Part shown: one piece after another, positions 8,235 through 16,812 of the stretch
How the letters are laid out: every line of letters begins with the position of its first letter
Numbering within the stretch: the stretch's first letter is position 1
From: Bradyrhizobium sp. LMTR 3
Lineage (GTDB): Bacteria > Pseudomonadota > Alphaproteobacteria > Rhizobiales > Xanthobacteraceae
Direction: 5' to 3'
NCBI RefSeq assembly: GCF_001693485.1
Contig: NZ_MAXC01000004.1
Span: 62,001-126,000, forward strand
Length of the DNA stretch: 64,000 nucleotides
Notes under the pieces: generated by a model
Database searches by the model: none
The model's input: the letters and a program-made list of their open reading frames with translations, nothing else
What the model was told of the DNA's origin: nothing
Made by a program: the position numbers and the translations under genes

Positions 8235-9208
8235 GTGCGCTCTTGGATGTGGAGGAGCTTCAGGTAACGTTCGGCCGCACCGCGGCAGTGCGCGGCGCCT
8301 CGTTCCGGGTCGAGAGGGGTGAGACTCATTGCCTGGTCGGCGAGTCCGGCTGCGGCAAGTCGGTGACAGCGCTGGCGGTGATGAGCCTGCTCGCCCGCGG
8401 CGGCCAACGTTCGGCGAAAAAGATGAGCTTCGCCGGCACCGATCTGCTGTCGCTGTCGGACCGCGAGATGGCGCGCCTGCGCGGCAACCGCATGGCGATG
8501 ATCTTTCAGGAGCCGATGACCAGCCTCAACCCGGCCTTCACCATCGGTTCGCAGATGGCGGAAGTGATGACGCGCCACAAGGGCGGCTCGCGCGCGGCGG
8601 CCCTCGACCGCGCCGCCGAACTGATGGGCCGCGTCGGCATCACCGCACCTGGCATGCGGCTCGGCCAGTTTCCGCACCAGCTCTCCGGCGGTCTGCGCCA
8701 GCGCGTGATGATCGCGATGGCGCTGATGTGCGATCCGGAACTGTTGATCGCCGACGAGCCGACCACCGCGCTCGACGTCACCGTGCAGGCACAGATCCTG
8801 CGGCTGCTTGCCGGCCTCAAGCGCGAGCTCGGCCTCTCGATCCTGCTGATCACCCATGACCTCGGCATCGTCGCGCGCGTCGCCGATCACGTGTCGGTGA
8901 TGTATGCCGGCGAGGTGGTCGAGCGTGCGCCGACCGCGGAACTGTTCCGCGCGCCGCAACACCCTTACACCCGCGGTCTTCTGTCCTGTGTGCCGGTGCC
9001 CGGCCGGGTGCAGCGCGACCGGCCGCTCGGCTCGATCCCCGGCGTCGTGCCGGCGATCGGGCCCGGCTTTGCCGGCTGCGCCTTTCGCTCGCGCTGCGCC
9101 CACGCCGACGAAACCTGCGCGCGCGCGATACCGCGGCGTCGGGCGGGCGATGCGCATGATTATCTTTGCCGGCTCGAGCCGGACTGGGCGGAGCTGCAAC
9201 CCGCATGA
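8231..9208 (+). CDS. peptide ABC transporter ATP-binding protein (DppD/OppD family)
   Basis: First ATPase of the importer, 325 aa from ATG 8231, which overlaps the permease stop by 4 nt. Walker A is GESGCGKS near residue 37, the signature is LSGGLRQRV (Leu instead of the common Gln), and Walker B is LLIADEPTTALD. A C-terminal oligopeptide/nickel-type extension carries Cys residues (GCAFRSRCAHADETC) that resemble the Fe-S-binding Cys cluster of Dpp/Opp ATPases. A much longer in-frame extension upstream is only the read-through of another frame of the permease gene. Confidence 0.94.
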   Translation: MSALLDVEELQVTFGRTAAVRGASFRVERGETHCLVGESGCGKSVTALAVMSLLARGGQRSAKKMSFAGTDLLSLSDREMARLRGNRMAMIFQEPMTSLNPAFTIGSQMAEVMTRHKGGSRAAALDRAAELMGRVGITAPGMRLGQFPHQLSGGLRQRVMIAMALMCDPELLIADEPTTALDVTVQAQILRLLAGLKRELGLSILLITHDLGIVARVADHVSVMYAGEVVERAPTAELFRAPQHPYTRGLLSCVPVPGRVQRDRPLGSIPGVVPAIGPGFAGCAFRSRCAHADETCARAIPRRRAGDAHDYLCRLEPDWAELQPA

Positions 9209-10155
9209 CCGCCGCGATCGAGGTCGAGAACCTGCGGTGCGAATTCCGCGTCCACACCGGGCTGATGTCGGCGGAAAAGCGCGTGGTCGCGGTCGACGAT
9301 GTCACCTTCAGCGTGCCGGCCGGTAGCGTGCTCGGCATCGTCGGCGAGTCCGGATGCGGCAAGTCCACGCTGGCGCGTTTGATCCTCGGGCTGCTCAAGC
9401 CGACGGCGGGAACCGTGCTGGTCGACGGCAAGCGCCTGTTCGACCTCGACCGTAAGGCGCGGGCGCGATTGATCCAGCCGGTGTTCCAGGATCCGTTCGC
9501 CTCGCTCAATCCGCGCCGGCGCATCAAGGATATCGTGGCGCTGCCGCTTGCAGCCCAGGGCACGTTCTCGCGCGGCGAGATCGAGCGCCGGGTCGGCGGC
9601 ATTCTCGAGCGCGTCGGCCTGTCGGCCGCGATGGGCGAGCGCATGCCGGCACAACTCTCCGGCGGGCAACGCCAGCGCGCGGCGATTGCCCGCGCATTGG
9701 TGCTGGAGCCGCGGATCGTGATCTGCGACGAGCCAACCAGCGCGCTCGACGTCTCGGTGCAGGCGCAGATCCTCAATCTCCTGGCCGATCTGCGCCGCGA
9801 CCTCGGGCTGACTTACCTTTTCATCAGCCACAATCTCGCTGTCGTCGAGCATGTCGCGAGCGAAGTCGCGGTGATGTATCTCGGCCGGTTCGTCGAGCGC
9901 AACGAGACCGACGCGCTGTTTCGCAAGCCCCGCCACCCCTACACCCAAGCGCTCCTGGAAAGCGTGCTGACGCCGGAGCCGGGCAAGGGCGTACCGGACA
10001 TCGGCCTCGGCGACGCCATGCCGGATCCGTCCAATATTCCGCCGGGCTGCCGGTTCAACCCGCGCTGCCGCATCGCGGTCGAACGCTGCCGCCATGAGGC
10101 GCCAATGCCCATGGCCCGTCCGCCCCGGGGAATGGTAGAATGTCACTTGGCATAG
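9205..10155 (+). CDS. peptide ABC transporter ATP-binding protein (DppF/OppF family)
   Basis: Second ATPase of the importer, 316 aa. ATG 9205 overlaps the previous stop by 4 nt and begins MTAAIEVENLRCEF. Walker A is GESGCGKST, the Q-loop is PVFQDPFASLNPR (the Opp-family PFxSLNPR motif), the signature is LSGGQRQR and Walker B is IVICDEPTSALD. A Cys-containing tail PGCRFNPRCRIAVERC parallels that of the partner ATPase. With the partner it supplies the two distinct nucleotide-binding domains of the importer. Confidence 0.94.
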   Translation: MTAAIEVENLRCEFRVHTGLMSAEKRVVAVDDVTFSVPAGSVLGIVGESGCGKSTLARLILGLLKPTAGTVLVDGKRLFDLDRKARARLIQPVFQDPFASLNPRRRIKDIVALPLAAQGTFSRGEIERRVGGILERVGLSAAMGERMPAQLSGGQRQRAAIARALVLEPRIVICDEPTSALDVSVQAQILNLLADLRRDLGLTYLFISHNLAVVEHVASEVAVMYLGRFVERNETDALFRKPRHPYTQALLESVLTPEPGKGVPDIGLGDAMPDPSNIPPGCRFNPRCRIAVERCRHEAPMPMARPPRGMVECHLA

Positions 10156-10199
10156 GGCGTGCTTTGCGCCGTCTGTAATAGAAAAAAATGGAGAGCGAT

Positions 10200-11729
10200 A
10201 TGCGTATGCAAAAGAAGCTCGGCGTTGCAATTCTTGCGGCGGTTCTATCGGGTGTCGCTGCGTTGCCGGCGGCGGCGCAGAAATCGGCCGACACGCTGCG
10301 GATCGTGATGCGCGACGCGCTGCCCAATATCGACCCGTTCTACAACAATTTGCGCACCGGCGTGGTGATGCATCACCAGGGCTGGGACGCGCTGGTCTAC
10401 CGCGATCCGGACACCTTCAAGCTGGAGCCGCTACTGGCCACCGAATGGAAGCTGCCCGATCCGACCACGATCGAGTTCACGCTGCGGCCGGGCGTCAAAT
10501 TCCATGACGGCAGCCCGTTCACGGCCGACGACGTCGTTTACACCATCAACATCGTTGCCGATCCGGCGAGTCGCGTCTCGACCCCGTCGAACTACAACTG
10601 GATCGACAAGGCGGAGAAGACCGGCGATCTTTCGGTGCGCGTCAAGCTGAAGCGGCCGAACCCCGCGGCGCTGGAATATTTCGCGCTGGTGCTGCCGATC
10701 TATCCCAAGGCCTATCGCGAGAAGGTCGGGGCGGAAGGTTACGCCAAGGCGCCGGTCGGCGCGGGTCCCTACAAGGTGACGAAGGTCGAGCCCGGCGTCT
10801 CCATCGACTTCGAGCGCTTCGAGGACTACTGGGCCGGCAGCCCCAAGGGCAAGCCTGCGATCAAGAAGATGAGCGTGCGCTTCGTGCCGGATGCCGGCAC
10901 CGAGATGACGGAATTGCTCGCCGGCCGCGCCGACTGGATCTGGAACATGAACCCGGACCAGCTCGAGCCCGTGAACCGGATGCCGCATCTGCAGGCGGTG
11001 CGCAAGGAATCGATGCGGATCGGCTTTCTCTCGATGGATGCGGGCGGCCGCACCGGCGCCGACAATCCTCTGACCAAGCTCAAGGTGCGGCAGGCGATCT
11101 GGCACGCGATCGACCGCAAGGCGATCGCCGACAAGCTCGTCACCGGTGGTAGCCGCGTTCCGTCTGCGCCCTGCTTCCCCTCGCAGTTCGGCTGCGATGC
11201 CGAAGCCGCGGTGGCCTACGCCTACGATCCGGCGAAGGCGAAGCAGCTTCTCGCCGAGGCCGGCTATCCCGATGGATTCGACGTCGAGCTTGCCAGCTAC
11301 GTGCTGCCGCAATGGGGCTCCTCGGTGCAGAACTATCTGCATGCGGTCGGCATCCGCGCCAAGCTCAACCAGCTCCAGACCGCGGCGCTGATCCAGCGCG
11401 CCAAGGCCGGCGAGCTGCGGATGTATCTCGGAAGCTGGGGCAGCTATTCGATCAACGACGTCTCGGCCATTCTGCCGAACTATTTCGACGGCGGCGCTGA
11501 CGACTACTCGCGCGATCCCGACGTGCAGAAATGGCTGATCCAGGGCGGCTCATCCATCAACCCGGAGATACGCAAGGAGGCCTATTCGGCGGCGATCAAG
11601 AAGATCACCGAGCAGGCCTACTGGGCGCCGCTGCATACCTATGTGACGACCTACGGCCACTCCAAGCAGCTCGATTTCACGCCATACCCGGACGAACTGC
11701 CGCGGTTCTATCTGGCGAAGTGGAAGTAG
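10200..11729 (+). CDS. peptide ABC transporter substrate-binding protein (SBP family 5)
   Basis: Periplasmic binding protein of the peptide importer, 45 bp after the second ATPase. ATG 10200 has a GGAGAG ribosome site 4 nt upstream and is preferred over ATG 10188, which precedes that box. The signal peptide (MRMQKKLGVAILAAVLSGVA, cut after AAAQ) leads into the mature 485-aa domain. This carries the family 5 features: an LATEWKLPDPTTIEFTLRPG segment, VKFHDGSPFTADDVVYT and a PVGAGPYKV motif. The ligand cannot be read from sequence; the neighbouring DadA-like flavoprotein suggests small peptides or amino-acid derivatives. Confidence 0.93.
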   Translation: MRMQKKLGVAILAAVLSGVAALPAAAQKSADTLRIVMRDALPNIDPFYNNLRTGVVMHHQGWDALVYRDPDTFKLEPLLATEWKLPDPTTIEFTLRPGVKFHDGSPFTADDVVYTINIVADPASRVSTPSNYNWIDKAEKTGDLSVRVKLKRPNPAALEYFALVLPIYPKAYREKVGAEGYAKAPVGAGPYKVTKVEPGVSIDFERFEDYWAGSPKGKPAIKKMSVRFVPDAGTEMTELLAGRADWIWNMNPDQLEPVNRMPHLQAVRKESMRIGFLSMDAGGRTGADNPLTKLKVRQAIWHAIDRKAIADKLVTGGSRVPSAPCFPSQFGCDAEAAVAYAYDPAKAKQLLAEAGYPDGFDVELASYVLPQWGSSVQNYLHAVGIRAKLNQLQTAALIQRAKAGELRMYLGSWGSYSINDVSAILPNYFDGGADDYSRDPDVQKWLIQGGSSINPEIRKEAYSAAIKKITEQAYWAPLHTYVTTYGHSKQLDFTPYPDELPRFYLAKWK

Positions 11730-11989
11730 AGCCGGCGCGCCGGTTTGCCCGGAGAAAGCAGCGATGGAGCGGGATGACGAAGATGAGTCGTCCCACTCCG
11801 CATCATCAAGCGGGCAGGGCACTTCATCAAATGACCGTGTTCTTGAGGAGCGATTGCAGGGACAGCGCGTTTCGGCTGGGAGCATAACCCGGGATCACAA
11901 CTACCGCGCGGACCTGTCATGTTGTTTCCATCAATCGCCGCATCGCCCGGCTGACGGCAGCGGCTGGCGATTTCGCGGTACATGTCCAA

Positions 11990-13135
11990 ATGGCAACGAC
12001 TTCGATCAGATGGTGGTGTCGCGCTGCAGGCTTGACCTTTCTGCTGGCCTGCCTGCCCGGTTCGGTGCCGGTTGGCATTGCCGACGCTGAGATGGAGTCG
12101 CGGGTTCGAGACATCGTGGCAGGCAACGTCGCCCCCGAAGCGACGGCTGATCATCCGGGCGGGGCCGCATCCGCGATTTACATCGCGGGCCGCGTGGAAT
12201 TCTTCAACTACGGCTTAGCGGATCAAGCCAGGAAAGCGGCAATTACGCCGGACACGCTGTTCAATATCGCGTCCATGCGCAAGGTGTTTGAAGCTACGCT
12301 GGTGGCGCTCGGAACGCTTCGTGGCGAATTGAGGTTGGACGATCCCATCGACAAATACGTCACCGAATTGCGGGGGGACTATATTCGTCGGGTCACGCTC
12401 GGCGAGCTTGCAAGCCATACGTCCGGCCTCTTGCTGGCAACGGATCATCCGCCCTGGCCCAACGAGACGTACTCGTTGGCCAGGTTTCTCGACATGCTCA
12501 ACGCCTGGACTCCCCATGCGGGTGAGGAGCCGGGCAAGCAGCGCGTCTATACGCACGCCGGCTATGTGCTGTTGCAGCTCGCGCTCGAGCGTCGGTATGG
12601 GCTTCCAATCAAGGAGCTCGTCGAAACCCGCATCCTGAAGCCCCTTGGCATGAATTCGACGCTGCTTCCGGACCGCGGGCCGGATAATCGCGCCATCATG
12701 AGCCCGGAGTTCATGCAGCGCGCCGTTCAGGGCTATTCCGATGACGGAACGCCAATCGGGCTGCCGGGTAACCAGCAGGGCTATTACCATTTCGCCGGGA
12801 CCGGACAGATGTTCTCGTCGGCGCGGGATCTGGCGATCTTCCTTGCTGCTTGTGTCGACGGCAGAGGGACCGATCCGCAGTTACGCGAGGCCTTGCAGAT
12901 CACGCAGCGCGAGATGTTCCGTGTGAGCGAGATGTTCGGACAGGCGATGGCCTGGGAGAATGTCGACGTCGATGGGGTAAGCATCGTCGACAAGCCGGGC
13001 GGTCTCAACAACGCATCGGCCTATGTGGGGCTGGTCCCCGCGCGAAAGGTCGGCGTGCTCCTGCTCGCCAACCGCGCCAATTTTCCGACGGAAGTCGCTC
13101 GCTACCGCATACTTCCGGCACTGTCACGAATGTAG
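11990..13135 (+). CDS. AmpC-fold serine hydrolase with altered active-site motifs
   Basis: Member of the class C beta-lactamase / DD-peptidase-like serine hydrolases, 381 aa with an N-terminal signal peptide (residues 1-33). The AmpC scaffold is visible end to end: TLFNIASMRKVFEATLVALG with nucleophile Ser95 and Lys98 (SxxK), then LDDPIDKYVTEL and LASHTSGL. It continues with GKQRVYTHAGY, LKPLGMNSTLLP and a last strand GLVPARKVGVLLLANRANFP. The Tyr-Ala-Asn motif reads Tyr187-Thr-His189 and the Lys-Thr-Gly motif reads Lys335-Pro-Gly337. A true beta-lactamase would be expected to keep both, so an esterase, peptidase or binding role is more likely. It follows the peptide transporter by 260 bp, in which I see no gene; the start is supported mainly by the signal peptide. 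Confidence 0.82.
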   Translation: MATTSIRWWCRAAGLTFLLACLPGSVPVGIADAEMESRVRDIVAGNVAPEATADHPGGAASAIYIAGRVEFFNYGLADQARKAAITPDTLFNIASMRKVFEATLVALGTLRGELRLDDPIDKYVTELRGDYIRRVTLGELASHTSGLLLATDHPPWPNETYSLARFLDMLNAWTPHAGEEPGKQRVYTHAGYVLLQLALERRYGLPIKELVETRILKPLGMNSTLLPDRGPDNRAIMSPEFMQRAVQGYSDDGTPIGLPGNQQGYYHFAGTGQMFSSARDLAIFLAACVDGRGTDPQLREALQITQREMFRVSEMFGQAMAWENVDVDGVSIVDKPGGLNNASAYVGLVPARKVGVLLLANRANFPTEVARYRILPALSRM

Positions 13136-13227
13136 ATGGTGTCGAGCTTTTTTGACTCAGCCGATGGGGTGTGACGGCCGTGCCAGGCGGGTAGCGGCTT
13201 CGATTGGTGCGCGCACGAGTTCTGCCG

Positions 13228-14634
13228 CTATCTTCTCAACTCGGCGACGCCCAATTCCGCCCAGATCCAGTCGAAGCTGTAACTCGCCATCGCGGGGTTG
13301 GATTCGCCGGCCTTGGCGGTCCGGTTTTCCATCATCTTGAGCCAGTCGACGACTTTGGCACGACCGCTTTTGGTCTTGACCGCAGCCCGCGGTGACTTGT
13401 TGCCGAGCGCCGGGACGGGCTCATCGAGCGTCTCGCGATAATGCCGGTCCATGGTCTCGTGGATGATGGCGCGGTGCTCCTCCTCCGAAAGATCGAGTTC
13501 TTCGGGTTCATCGGCATCGCCTGACGCGAGCGCTTGCTCGACGGTCGTGGCCTCGATCGAGGGTTGTCCGATGCGCTTGCCTAGCACCGCCGACAACAAC
13601 GCGCGTCCCCGTTCCGAGCGCTCCCGGGAATTCACTGACAGCACCAGCGTTCTGCCGTCCAGCTCCAGATGGCCGAGCGAGAGCGCGCCATCATCGAGGG
13701 ACGTTTCGACGGTCAGGGATTCCGACGATCGGGCCCGGGCCGATTTCCTGCCGCGCTTCTTCCCGCCAATCCAGTTCCATTGCGTCGCGGTGATCGATCG
13801 CAGGTCCGCACACGAATTAAGCACCCTGCGGATCTCATCCTCCGTCGTGCTCTTGTCGAGCGGATAGCAAATAGTGCACAGCAGCAGTTCGTCACCATCG
13901 AAATTCCGCAACTCGGGAAGGTCGCGCTGAGCCTGATCGATCGCGTCAACCAGCCACATGCTCGTGAAAGTCGGGCTGGTCGCACGCAGCCTTTCGGTTT
14001 CGGAAAGCCTGGCGATCGCGGCGGCGTCGAACTCCTCTCCGATCGATCTGGCAAGCGCCTGCTCATCCTTCTTGCTAAGCTTTCCCAGTCTGCGAAGGCC
14101 GTCGACGAGCTCTTCCGATGACTGATGCTCGTACGGCAACACGGCTCCGCTGATCTGCGTCCGGCCTCCCACCTGCAAGACGCGTCCGGCGAAGCGATCC
14201 CATTGTTTGAGGAAACGCGTTGCCAAACGCTCGCTGATCAGGATCGGCTCGCCGCCGCGCACGAGGTCGCGCGCACGGAACGATTTATCGAGCACGACGT
14301 CGCTCACTTCATAGAGGCTCATCACCGAATTCCGCAATGCGGTGATATAGGCGCGGGTGGATGCCGGTTCCTTCGATCCCCGGTGCTTCAGATAGTCATC
14401 GACGATGTTGCTGCCGTCGCCGAACTCCCGCGTCAGCATGTCCTCGAAGGCGCAGGCCCAGACCGTGCGCATGAACATGTCCTCGCCGAGGATCGAGACG
14501 ATCTCGTCCGGCTCGAGGCCGGTGTCGTCGCAAGCGGGCAGCACATGGAATTCGAGGACCTCCTCAAACCGGTCGCGCCATTCCTCCCGGGTCACCCATT
14601 CCATCAGCCCTGCGAGCAAATGCTTGCGCGCCAT
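13228..14634 (-). CDS. uncharacterised 468-aa protein
   Basis: ATG 14634 (MARKHLLAG, GGAG 8 nt upstream) is preferred over an in-frame start 63 nt earlier that adds an unconserved-looking tail. The protein is soluble, charged and without signal or membrane helix. A Lys/Arg-rich stretch (GGKKRGRKSARARS) sits about two thirds in. Around residues 385-430 a segment PVPALGNKSPRAAVKTKSGR resembles the P-x-L-x-G-x-(T/S)-P-R-x-A pattern found at the ends of some SEC-C or DUF2384-type proteins; this is from memory and tentative. It lies downstream of the UPF0158-like gene on the same strand, 86 bp apart, and may be cotranscribed with it. Function unknown. Confidence 0.75.
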   Translation of the reverse strand: MARKHLLAGLMEWVTREEWRDRFEEVLEFHVLPACDDTGLEPDEIVSILGEDMFMRTVWACAFEDMLTREFGDGSNIVDDYLKHRGSKEPASTRAYITALRNSVMSLYEVSDVVLDKSFRARDLVRGGEPILISERLATRFLKQWDRFAGRVLQVGGRTQISGAVLPYEHQSSEELVDGLRRLGKLSKKDEQALARSIGEEFDAAAIARLSETERLRATSPTFTSMWLVDAIDQAQRDLPELRNFDGDELLLCTICYPLDKSTTEDEIRRVLNSCADLRSITATQWNWIGGKKRGRKSARARSSESLTVETSLDDGALSLGHLELDGRTLVLSVNSRERSERGRALLSAVLGKRIGQPSIEATTVEQALASGDADEPEELDLSEEEHRAIIHETMDRHYRETLDEPVPALGNKSPRAAVKTKSGRAKVVDWLKMMENRTAKAGESNPAMASYSFDWIWAELGVAELRR

Positions 14635-14720
14635 GTTCCAGCTCCGCCGCCCGTTTCTGTCCGTGCCGTACTCTATCGCTCCGAAGGCAGGCTGCAATCG
14701 CCCGCAGGGAAATCAACAGG

Positions 14721-15176
14721 TCAGATCAATGCTGCTCCGGCTCCGTCGCGGGCCGGCTTGCTTCCCGGATCGTTAGCCCATTGGCGTCGCACCATTCCCT
14801 CAGTGCCCGTAGCCTTGTTCTCAAATTCGAACCATCGGTCGAGCGCATTTTTTCGCTGCAGCAGACCCTTGAAACGCGCATAGGCGCCCCGCTTGCTGAA
14901 AATCCACCTGATCTCATCATAGTCTTCCGGGAGAAATTCCCTCGCGAACTCGAACACCAGCACCTTGCCGAGATCGAGTTCCTTCTTGTGAGGGATCGAG
15001 AGATACTTATCCTCGTCATCGGCATCCTCAGGCCAATCGTCGGCATCGTCGAACAGTTCGGTATGCCAAAGAAATTTGCCGGTCTCCCGGCAGAGGACGG
15101 CCTCGTGTGCGCCCACCGGCCCACTGCTGACGAATTCGACCGTAAGCTCCAGTTCATTCCAGTCGATCAGCATCAA
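14721..15176 (-). CDS. UPF0158-family protein, probably frameshifted near its C-terminus
   Basis: Residues 1-118 fit the UPF0158 family: YLSIPHKKELDLGKVLVFEF, then LPEDYDEIRWIF, RGAYARFKGLLQ and DRWFEFENKAT. The family normally ends in an A-L-R-E-W-C-x-x-N-G-I stretch. In this frame the end instead reads GTEGMVRRQWANDPG, while the next frame of the same DNA encodes ALREWCDANGLTIREA and stops at 14726. The switch point is at about 14806-14812 and would need a 2-bp deletion or 1-bp insertion. So either the tail is mutated or the assembly has an indel. No function is established for the family; the acidic N-terminal half (DDADDWPEDADDED) is typical. Confidence 0.75.
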   Translation of the reverse strand: MMLIDWNELELTVEFVSSGPVGAHEAVLCRETGKFLWHTELFDDADDWPEDADDEDKYLSIPHKKELDLGKVLVFEFAREFLPEDYDEIRWIFSKRGAYARFKGLLQRKNALDRWFEFENKATGTEGMVRRQWANDPGSKPARDGAGAALI

Positions 15177-15266
15177 GCCCTCCCGCTTGCCCGAGCGACG
15201 GCGCTCCCATTTCGCGCTGCTCTAATCAAATCGCGCCCAAATGCTATTGTTTGATCGGTGGCCTGT

Positions 15267-16742
15267 TCAAGTGCTCGTCACATGCACGCCCGGCTTCTGC
15301 CCGGCGTTCCACTTGCCGTCGATCGCCCGCTCGATCTGCGCCGCGAGCTGCAGCAACAGTCCGTCATTGGCCTGCTTCGCGATGGCCTGGATACCGAGCG
15401 GCAGGCCGTGCTCGTGGGTGGCGAGCGGTAGCGAGATCGCGGGAATGCCGCAGAGATTGGCGAGCGGTGTAAAGGCAAAATTGCGCCAGAGATTGCCAAA
15501 CCAATCGAGCACGTCGGGATTGTCGCTGATCGTGAGATATTCCGTGGTGCCGACCTTCGGCGTCGGCAGCGCCGTGATCGGCGTCACGATGACGTCCCAG
15601 TCCTCGAAGAACGCGCCGAAGCTGCGCGAGGTCGTGTTGAACACCGCCTGCATGCGGGCACGGTCGGCGTAGGACGTGTGCCGGCCACGCTCCCAGATCC
15701 GGATATTGATGGGCTCGATCAGATCTTCCGGCGGCTGTTCGAGGCCGCGCGCCGCCAGCATGTTGGAGATCACGACGGCGAAATTGCTGATGTAGCAAGT
15801 GGTCTGCGCGGCGAAGGCTGCGCTGTAGTCGATCTCGGGCAGGGCGTAGTCGACGTGATGGCCGAGGCCCTCGAGAAAGCGTCCGGCCTTCTGCAGCTCG
15901 CCTGCGATATGCGGCGTCGCCCGGTATTCGCCCCACTGGTACGACAGCGCGATTTTCAGCCGGGCAGGATCGCGTGCGATCATCCGCGTATACGGCTCCG
16001 GCGGGCTCCAGAACGGCATGAATTCGCCCGGCGCCGGACCGCGGCAGGCATCGACGAAAGCAGCGGTATCGCGCACCGTGCGCGACTGGCAGCCTTGGAT
16101 CGAGACCAGCCCGCTCAAGTCGGAGAGGAGCGGCGACAGCGAGAACACGCCGCGCGAGACTTTCAGTCCGATATTGCCGTTGACGCCGGCCGGAATCCGG
16201 ATCGAGCCGCCGCCGTCGGTCGCGTGCGCGATCGGCACCGCGCCGGCGGCGACCATCGCAGCACTTCCCGCCGACGATCCGCAGGTGGTGTAGTCGGTAT
16301 TCCAGGGGTTGCGGGTAACGTAGACGGCGGGATTGTCGGCCGAGCTGCAAACCCCGAATTCTGGCGTGGTGGTGCGCCCGATCAGATTGAGCCCGGCCGC
16401 ACGCATCTTTCGCGTCAGGAACGTGTCCGCGGTGGCGCGATTGCCGCGCATATAGAGCGAGCCCATTTCCTGCAGCCGGCCCTTCAAGGTCGGACCGAGG
16501 TCCTTCATCAGGAACGGAAGTCCGGCAAACGGCCCGCCGAGATTGGTACCGTCGGTGGCGGGATCGGCGACCGCATCCTCGAACACTTCGACGACCCCCG
16601 ACAGCGCGGGGTTGACCTTCGCGATGCCGGCGGCCGCCTGCGCCGCCAGTTCTGCGGCGGTCAGCTCGCCCTTCGCGACACGCGCGGCCAGCGCCACGCC
16701 ATCATGATCGGCCCATTCGTTCCAGCTCATCGGCAAAGTCAT
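15267..16742 (-). CDS. amidase-signature hydrolase, similar to 6-aminohexanoate cyclic-dimer hydrolase
   Basis: A 491-aa amidase with the Ser-cisSer-Lys triad. The Lys is K80 in GLPFLMKDLG, the cis-Ser is S156/S157 in CGSSAGSAA, and the nucleophile is S180 in DGGGSIRIPA. Length and the MKDLGPTLKG, RTTTPEFG and NPWNTDYTTCGSSAG segments match the NylA-like branch, which hydrolyses cyclic or linear amides, rather than GatA of the tRNA amidotransferase (no GatB/GatC nearby). It has no signal peptide and should be cytoplasmic. The next gene upstream on the same strand, a VOC protein, starts 71 bp beyond its start codon. Confidence 0.9.
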   Translation of the reverse strand: MTLPMSWNEWADHDGVALAARVAKGELTAAELAAQAAAGIAKVNPALSGVVEVFEDAVADPATDGTNLGGPFAGLPFLMKDLGPTLKGRLQEMGSLYMRGNRATADTFLTRKMRAAGLNLIGRTTTPEFGVCSSADNPAVYVTRNPWNTDYTTCGSSAGSAAMVAAGAVPIAHATDGGGSIRIPAGVNGNIGLKVSRGVFSLSPLLSDLSGLVSIQGCQSRTVRDTAAFVDACRGPAPGEFMPFWSPPEPYTRMIARDPARLKIALSYQWGEYRATPHIAGELQKAGRFLEGLGHHVDYALPEIDYSAAFAAQTTCYISNFAVVISNMLAARGLEQPPEDLIEPINIRIWERGRHTSYADRARMQAVFNTTSRSFGAFFEDWDVIVTPITALPTPKVGTTEYLTISDNPDVLDWFGNLWRNFAFTPLANLCGIPAISLPLATHEHGLPLGIQAIAKQANDGLLLQLAAQIERAIDGKWNAGQKPGVHVTST

Positions 16743-16812
16743 TGGACTATCCTCTCGGCACAGCTTTGACCCCGGCGCACGGGACGCTGTCGTTCATTCG
16801 TTTGTCGCGCCG

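Noticed and set aside
11764..12090. Plus-strand frame overlapping the start of the AmpC-fold gene
   Set aside because: No ribosome site or motif; the signal-peptide-bearing frame is the real gene.
15678..16769. Long plus-strand frame opposite the amidase
   Set aside because: Antisense to a gene with a full Ser-cisSer-Lys triad; composition is that of a mirror frame.
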